A stretch of DNA of 64,000 nt from Hedera helix (taxonomy: Eukaryota; Streptophyta; Magnoliopsida; Apiales; Araliaceae), in assembly GCA_947179155.2 (NCBI GenBank), contig OX359276.1:44701953-44765952 (forward strand), read 5' to 3'. Positions 58,104 to 64,000 of this stretch are shown here, piece after piece. Made by a program: the position numbers and the translations under genes. Numbering within the stretch: the stretch's first letter is position 1; the number at the start of each line of letters is the position of its first letter. Below the pieces are notes generated by a model, which made no database searches, was not told the DNA's origin, and saw only the letters and a program-made list of their open reading frames with translations.

Positions 58104-58400
58104 GTGTGTGTTTGTGTGTGTGTGTGAGAGAGAGAGAGATCTTACAGTGGTGCCAAGTACACCAAGAAGGACACAATGTTGCCTGTGGATGAACAAATTA
58201 ATGAGATTAAATAAAGAAATTAAAAAGATACTATAAATGTGTAAGAAAATTAAAATGAAAGGAATGAAGAGATTAAATGATCGTACATGATTATATAACT
58301 ACAATTAATTATGAAGGGAGATATATGTATGTATGGATGTAATACCTAGAATGCCAAAGGCACAAACAAGATGAGCATGAGTACTAGTGCTGGCATCCAT
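56496..58400 (-). CDS. SWEET: SWEET sugar transporter, clade III-type, 6 exons
   Basis: Exons 58400-58346, 58182-58146, 58033-57820, 57526-57362, 56993-56874 and 56720-56496 join in frame at GT-AG introns into 271 residues. Two MtN3/saliva repeats of three helices (about residues 10-100 and 132-216) flank the linker helix. Family motifs include GNIVSFLVYLAPLPTF, KSTEGFQS, GWICAVFSV, APLSVM, RTKSVEYMP and PNVLGFLFG. By comparison with AtSWEET13 the pocket has Ser57, Asn79, Ser146, Val149, Trp184 and Asn200. The usual Trp at position 61 (AMLWLYY) is Thr. The hydrophilic tail (residues 220-271) has six Gln from CAG/CAA repeats. Inferred role: sugar uniporter, probably sucrose, in the plasma membrane. 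Clade III is judged by eye. The start is the first ATG in exon 1, about 130 bases after a TATA box. Intron 3 contains a foldback. Confidence 0.9.
57573..57722. repeat. Foldback/hairpin element in SWEET intron 3
   Basis: The left arm CTTTAAAAAGCGAACTAAAG pairs with the right arm CTTTGGTTCGCTTTTTAAGG, and pairing continues through GAACCGTC/GACGGTTC and GGTATCTA/TAGATACC toward a small loop near 57645. The (C)GACGG / CCGTCGCCATAG motifs resemble ends of CACTA-type elements. It could be a MITE or a small-RNA-generating hairpin. Confidence 0.7.
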
Positions 58401-58530
58401 ATTCTTAATGGTGTGAAGGGGATTGATATTAATGGAATTAATTAAGCCCTCTCTCTCTCTCAATAAGAATTTCTTCTTTTGAGATTGAGGGAGCTTAATT
58501 GTGAGAAGTCCGTGCAATGGCGCACCCTCA

Positions 58531-58538
58531 TTTATATA
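58531..58538 (-). promoter_or_regulatory. TATA box of the SWEET gene
   Basis: TATATAAA on the minus strand, about 131 bases ahead of the ATG, leaves room for a leader of about 100 bases containing a (GA)n tract (58451-58462). Confidence 0.6.
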
Positions 58539-58540
58539 GC

Positions 58541-60180
58541 AGCCTTAAAAATGTATCCACCTATTAGAGAGAGAATTAAATAATTAAGTTGCAAAAAATA
58601 TGATGGCTTCTAGTGGAGACACTCGGCTTTGAGCTGCCTTCCATTAGTTTACTCGAGTCGGCCCATATGAATCTCAAATTAATTAAGATAAAAAGAATTT
58701 TAGATGATGCATGCTTTAAATTGATCAAAGTAACATTTAAAGCCTAATTCTAGGGCTGCCAGTTTTGGCTTGCAACGTTTATATAACTCGTCTCCTTAGC
58801 CGTTTGAGCCAAATTAACCGCTAGTTTATCTTATAAAATTCATAAATTTAATGTGTATGTATTTTGATAACTTTTCTTATGAGGGATATACCAACTTGAA
58901 AATTAGATTATCATACCGTGTCTAAATCCAATTTACTAGGAATACATGGATATATTAATTTAGCAGATGAAACTTCCAAAGTTTTACTTAATATATGTTA
59001 CCTTATTGTTGATTAGTAAACAGCTTTGTAGCTCAATATATATGGTAACCAAATATGTTATCAAATAAATAGTTGTACTTGTGCAAAATGCCATTTAATC
59101 CACCTATTTATGTTAAAAATGCATCAAAAATAATAGACGACAATCTCTTTTTTTTTACGATGACGTGTCTCTCTGATATATGTTAAAAAAAAACCAATTT
59201 CTTGATATGTGTTTGTTAATTACTGCCTCTTAATTGCACTTATTATTAATAATTAATACCTTAATTAGGTATAGAGATTCAAATTAACTAACGACGTTAT
59301 TCTTTTTCTTATCAAAATGTTAAAGTTATTGTTTAAAATTTTTATTTATCCACCTTACAAAATACTAATGTTCTTATGATTTTAGTACCATCTCGACCTT
59401 AGGACCACCCTCAACCTTTTTTCAAATCTACTTTTACAAGGAAATGAAGAGTAAATTCCCCCTTACATATTGAAATGGTTGCTAAATGAGTGGCTGGCTG
59501 GCTGGCTAAAGAAAAATATGAGGAGCCGGCTTGAGGCATTTGGTGACGTGAAGCAAATTGATAAAGTAAAGACCAAAAGAGGGAATGGATCGGGATGGAG
59601 GGTTGTAATTAGCACGTGAGATGGGAGTGGACCCCACTTCAGTTACGTTTCTTTTAACGGACCATGCTTATACGGACCCCGCTTATTCGCAGCTTCTATC
59701 ACGTCTCACACGGCTTTCTTTTCCGTTAGATGCCTTTTTTTTCGTGCTTGTACTCAAGGTCATGTTCGTCATCAAATTTCCTTTTATGTTTTGCGATCGC
59801 AATTACTTCTATGTACCATTAATTACTTAATACGATGTTGATTACACACTTTTAATCATTGTCACTAGTATGGATGACATACATCATGTGTGCGTAATTA
59901 AAAAAATGAACTTTAAATATAAATTATAAAATGGGGGTGAGAATTGTGAGAGATTTTAGAAATGAGTTCAGGTTATGTGAAATATAATAGGAGTTTTATT
60001 AAATTTTGGAGATAGGATAAAAACTAAAATAATTACGAGCGTGAAATTGTTACAAAAGTACTAAATCTATAAGGGTAAAAAAAAGAAAATTGTGTAACAA
60101 ACTCAAAAAAGTGATTATTTTTTATTTTTTCTTTTAATAATATAAATTCTCTCTCCATCATAACGATTAAAAAAAATATT
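58541..60180. other. SWEET upstream region and intergenic DNA
   Basis: No gene recognised; the frame 59621-59830 (69 codons) has no known motif. A GGCTGGCTGGCT repeat lies at 59493-59507. Confidence 0.45.
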
Positions 60181-60188
60181 ATTGAGAT

Positions 60189-61009
60189 TAGACTTGACAA
60201 AAATGGTCCAAATTTGCGGATTGACCCAAAAAAAAATGGGTTACGTGCTTATATTTTTCAGCTCAAAAAAAGTAGGTTATTTTGGCCTTTCCTGTGGCTC
60301 AATTTTTTTTTAAAAAATAAATAAATATATCAATACATAAAAAAAATGTGATAAATAACTTAATTCATTAATCGTTTAGATTAATTTATGGAACAAAGTT
60401 TCTATTCATTTGTTCACAATACTATTATCTCTAAACATATAACTATTAAATATGAAAGAAATTAAATAAGGCAAAATTTAAAATATTATTGATTATCAAA
60501 TGTTAATAAAAAATAATAATTAATTAATTATATTTTTATATATTTTCACATAATAGAATACGTTATATGTATAATCAAATAATTGTCACTATATAAATAC
60601 ATACATGTGTAATGTGTTTGTGGTATTATTCTAACATTTTTTTAAAAAATTTGTCATTTGGTATTTAATTATAATTATTAATTTCACATTTTTAATCAAA
60701 TAAATAATGCTCACAATAGTTTATGAAGTTAAAATTCTTAATTAAACATTAGTTTATTAATATTTTTTTGTTAATAAGTACATTTTTATTGAATAAAACA
60801 AATTGTATGTTATACTCAATAGTCTAAAATTAAAACATCGTGTTATATATCATAATTTTTTATTTAAAAAAAATTATAATAAAATAATCAAATGGCTCGT
60901 TGGCCAGCCCTGCTTGTCCGGGCCACAAGCTACATAATTTTGTCTCGAAAAAACCTGGGCCATTTTGACCCGATCAGTTTAGACTGGTCGGACCCGTTTG
61001 CTAGATCTG
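60189..61009. mobile_element. Non-autonomous hAT-like element (TSD ATTGAGAT/ACTGAGAT)
   Basis: The left end TAGACTTGACAAAAATGGTC and, in reverse, the right end CAGATCTAGCAAACGGGTCC are diverged inverted repeats. The 8-bp flanks ATTGAGAT (60181-60188) and ACTGAGAT (61010-61017) differ at one base. GGGCC/GGCCC-rich arms surround an AT-rich core without a coding frame. Confidence 0.6.
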
Positions 61010-61410
61010 ACTGAGATAATAATTAGCTAAAGCGATAAACATGTAAAAAAAAAGACATTTTAACAATTTCGTCAATTTAATTTCATTGCTCGACTTCCAA
61101 ATTTACCACAGAGATACTAATGATTGGTATCGACGTCCCTTCGAAAACGTCCAATATAATTGGAAAGATACAGAGATGAGTAGTATGACTTTGCGTACGG
61201 ATGACACACAACAATCCTTGAATTCATTTTTCGTGAATTATAAGAGTTGTTTATTGAGTTAATTCAATGAAAGCAAAATTAAAAACCTTCCTAATACTTG
61301 GTTTTGGTAAATATGATAGGAATGAGACATAACATGATTAGTAATAACCCACCTAACTCGATTAGCAATGAGTTTCAGAGTCAAATGACCAATAAAGAGT
61401 AAAGCTGATA

Positions 61411-61578
61411 GATGGCGTAGCGGTAAGAGTCTCTTTTTATTATGTAAAATCACACATATTCGAGTTTATTTTAAACAAGATTTCAGTAAGATTTACGTAA
61501 GATCAAAGTTAAGTTTTCCTTATATTCACCCCTAGTTCCACCTTGCCCCTATCCCGATCTCTCTCCTAGGTTTTATGA
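61411..61578 (+). mobile_element. Possible tRNA-derived SINE fragment
   Basis: ATGGCGTAGCGGTAAGAG resembles an RNA polymerase III A-box. ATATTCGAGTT about 35 bases later resembles a B-box. The following 120 bases are typical neither of tRNA nor of a gene. No poly-T tail or target duplication could be fixed because a MITE starts at 61586. Confidence 0.35.
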
Positions 61579-61585
61579 TATAATA

Positions 61586-61845
61586 TTTCTTCCACTTTAA
61601 ATTATAAGATCAATATTAATTTAAAAAAAATTAATTTTAAATATTTTTAAACTCAAAATTGGCATGAATTTATTTAATTTATGTTAATACAATTATGAAT
61701 ATTATAAACTAGCTAAAAAGTGTTACTAGTTATAAAATTTAGTATTTTAAAAACTTAAATGAATTATGTCAATTTTAAATTTAAAAATATCTTAAATTGA
61801 TTTTTAAAAAGTTAATAATCATCTTATAATTTAGAATAGAGGAAG
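61586..61845. mobile_element. Stowaway-like MITE
   Basis: The left end TTTCTTCCACTTTAAATTAT and, in reverse, the right end CTTCCTCTATTCTAAATTAT are flanked by TA. Same family as 15555. Confidence 0.65.
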
Positions 61846-61847
61846 TA

Positions 61848-62481
61848 TGTTCCTAAAATTGAATCATAATAAGATAGGTTCTGAAAAAATTGTTAAAAAT
61901 ATGTTACTAGAGAGTTTCAATTATGCCTCGCTAATAGAAGAGCACTCGAAAACTTAAATTTTGTACTAAGTAACAAGCTCGATATGATCAAACTATAATG
62001 TGCTGTAAAAAATATATTAATAATATCTTTCTTCTTTGTTTTTTGGGGAAATAAAATCAATACCTTGGTGATTGTTTGGTGGAATCGAGTTTAAATTAGG
62101 TTCATTTATTTTAAAACCCACTCTTTTAAAAGAAAAGCTATAGTCTGTAAAAATAAAAATAAAAAATCTTTGTTATTTATATTCTGAAAAAATCAACAAA
62201 TATTAAAATGTTACTAACCTTTTCCTGTATCCCACTAACAGTTTAAATAACTAAATTAATTTTGAATGAAAGCTAAGTTTAACCACTTTTTATAATTAAC
62301 ATCATATCATTTTTTAGCTCTTTTTTTAAGAAAAAAAAATTAAAGAATCTTAATTTGAGACGTGGAGAAAATGAATTATTAATTTTTTGATCAGTGGAAA
62401 TAACAAAAAAAAAAGGAGAAGAAAATAATTACGAGTGTTGATATTTATGAATATTGTTATGTGGTATGACAAACTTGAGCA
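61848..62481. other. Intergenic, AT-rich
   Basis: Nothing recognised on either strand. Confidence 0.5.
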
Positions 62482-62489
62482 AATAGTCT

Positions 62490-63373
62490 CAGGGACGGAG
62501 CCAGTGTATGACTGGAGGGGGCCACGGCCCCCCCTAAGGTTTGAAAATTTTGTAAAGTTCATGTGCTGAAAAATAAAAATAAAAAATACTACATGTGAAT
62601 ATAGAACTTGAATAACTATCTATTATAAGAGTTGAAAAGTAAGTGTAAGTAGGGATTGATTGCAAACTAATTTTATTATTAAATTCATTATAATTGCATG
62701 TTTGTATAATTGGGACATAATATTGTATATGTGTTATTCCAATTGAATGATACATTTGTAAATAAGTAATCAACTAAAACCTTTATTTAATTTTTTTTAT
62801 TCTTTGTTAATTTTTTGAAACTTGATATTTTAATTTTTTAAAGTTTAATGAGTGATCATAATATAGTATATGTTAATTTCAATTGCATATTCAATTTATT
62901 TTCCGGTAACTAACTAAAACTCTTATTTATTTGATTGTAAATTTATGAAAATTTTATTATTAAAAATTTCAATGAGTGGTCCAATAATATTGATTAACTC
63001 ATTCTTGTATTGTAGTTAATTGAATTTTTTATTTTTTGTTTTAGAATCTTGAGAAAATCACATACTATTGATTTATTTTTCAAGAGAAAACAATCAAATC
63101 ATGCTGACACATCTTTGCTTACCTATGAGCCTAATTTCAAATATCTCTGCCATGAAGTTTTGTTATGTTCTAAAAGACTTTTTCTTACTATGCTTTGTTG
63201 TCTTTGTCAAAACAAATTCTATTACTATATCATATTTATTTTAGTAAAAATATATTTTGTAATTGTGAAATTTTACTTTTTAGAGAGGAATATATATTAT
63301 GTTTTTAAATTTTTTTTTGGCCCCCCCCCCCCCCCCCCCCCCCCCCCAAGATCTAATCCTGATTTCGTCCCTG
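62490..63373. mobile_element. Non-autonomous hAT element (TSD AATAGTCT)
   Basis: It begins CAGGGACGGAGCCAG and ends, in reverse, CAGGGACGAAATCAG, flanked by the perfect 8-bp duplication AATAGTCT (62482-62489 and 63374-63381). Subterminal GGGGGCC/GGCCCCCC blocks, including a 27-base C-run, lie at both ends. The 109-codon frame at 63049 runs through the C-run and is not a gene. Confidence 0.88.
63321..63347. repeat. 27-base homopolymer C-run
   Basis: Uninterrupted C from 63321 to 63347, next to the right end of the hAT element at 62490. Read length across such a run is often unreliable. Confidence 0.95.
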
Positions 63374-63589
63374 AATAGTCTACATATGAACGATGACTCT
63401 CTCTATATATGTGCATGGGGTGAGGAAGGGACCGCGTATATTTTCATTTAGATGAATATATATTTTCTTTATTTCTTGCACCAGCTGTCTATCATATATT
63501 TTTTCATTACTCCAACATCTCTTTAAGTTGGTTGTATGTCAATTGAAACTAGGAAGCAACAAAATCGTATGTGACACTACTATATTATA

Positions 63590-63855
63590 CTTCCTTCGTC
63601 TTTCGGAAGAATGTCCCAAGTATATTTGTCACACAAATTAAAAAAAAAAATTAGAAAAAAAAGAGTAATTTTTTTTTTAAATTTCTTTAATGACTTGACA
63701 AAATTACATAAAATTATTAAAATTTTTATTTATTTATATTAATGGACACCGCTAAATGATATATTGTCTTTTATTTTATGTATCTTAAACCATCATTTTG
63801 ATCATGATAAAAAAAAGTTTATATCTTAGGGCTATCTTTTTGAGTAGGGAGGGAG
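63590..63855. mobile_element. Stowaway-like MITE
   Basis: The left end CTTCCTTCGTCTTTCGGAAG and, in reverse, the right end CTCCCTCCCTACTCAAAAAG are flanked by TA. The element is diverged and non-coding. Confidence 0.6.
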
Positions 63856-64000
63856 TAATTGTTAAAGAATTAATTAATTAGCACATCTTAAATATACTAG
63901 GAGTAACAAAAAATTTAACCTTCACAAAAATATTGTCACCATTTTGAACTTATATTCCTTAGGCATTCTTATAACTTATATACTCCCATTATTTTAAAAG

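Noticed and set aside
61411..61453. tRNA gene
   Set aside because: A-box-like sequence is present, but no cloverleaf, acceptor stem or proper B-box can be formed.

Overview
The window is nuclear DNA of a flowering plant, most likely a eudicot. It is AT-rich, its genes are split by GT-AG introns, and it encodes plant-specific families: a TIR1-type auxin receptor with a miR393 site, a SWEET sugar carrier, a plant tubby-like F-box protein and a classical arabinogalactan protein. It is also dense in plant transposable elements. All protein names come from motif recognition; no database search was run.

Layout, left to right. A small single-exon arabinogalactan protein gene (431-811, +) is followed by a decayed NET3-type actin-binding gene (2025-2706, -). 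A 3.0 kb solo LTR (4314-7317) and a (TTA)n mosaic (7.4-8.6 kb) come next. Then come a five-exon tubby-like F-box gene (coding span 10029-13228, +) and about 15 kb of AT-rich intergenic DNA with MITEs and two more solo LTRs of the same family (20779-22102, 23777-26578). A three-exon TIR1-type gene (28649-32482, +) follows. From 33 to 41 kb lies a nest of DNA transposons: foldbacks, a long-terminal-inverted-repeat element and hAT elements with exact 8-bp target duplications.

From 41831 to 54720 (-) lies a FYV7-like rRNA-processing gene that has become a pseudogene. Its intron 1 holds a complete 9.5 kb Sirevirus-like Ty1/copia element (42624-52119, 5-bp target duplication ATTTG, two LTRs of about 1.23 kb) and, 9 bp beyond that element, a TRIM (52129-52704). 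A six-exon clade III-type SWEET gene (56496-58400, -) follows. The last 5.5 kb is transposon-derived and AT-rich, with no gene recognised.

The intact genes do not form an operon-like unit. The tubby-like protein and TIR1 are both F-box proteins that would dock onto SKP1 of SCF ubiquitin ligases, but they are 15 kb apart and act in different pathways. Most of the unusual content is in the repeats and in how they meet the genes: the retroelement inside the dead FYV7-like gene, upstream ORFs ahead of TIR1, a foldback in a SWEET intron, and a candidate long-TIR element with paired palindromes and coding-like fragments.
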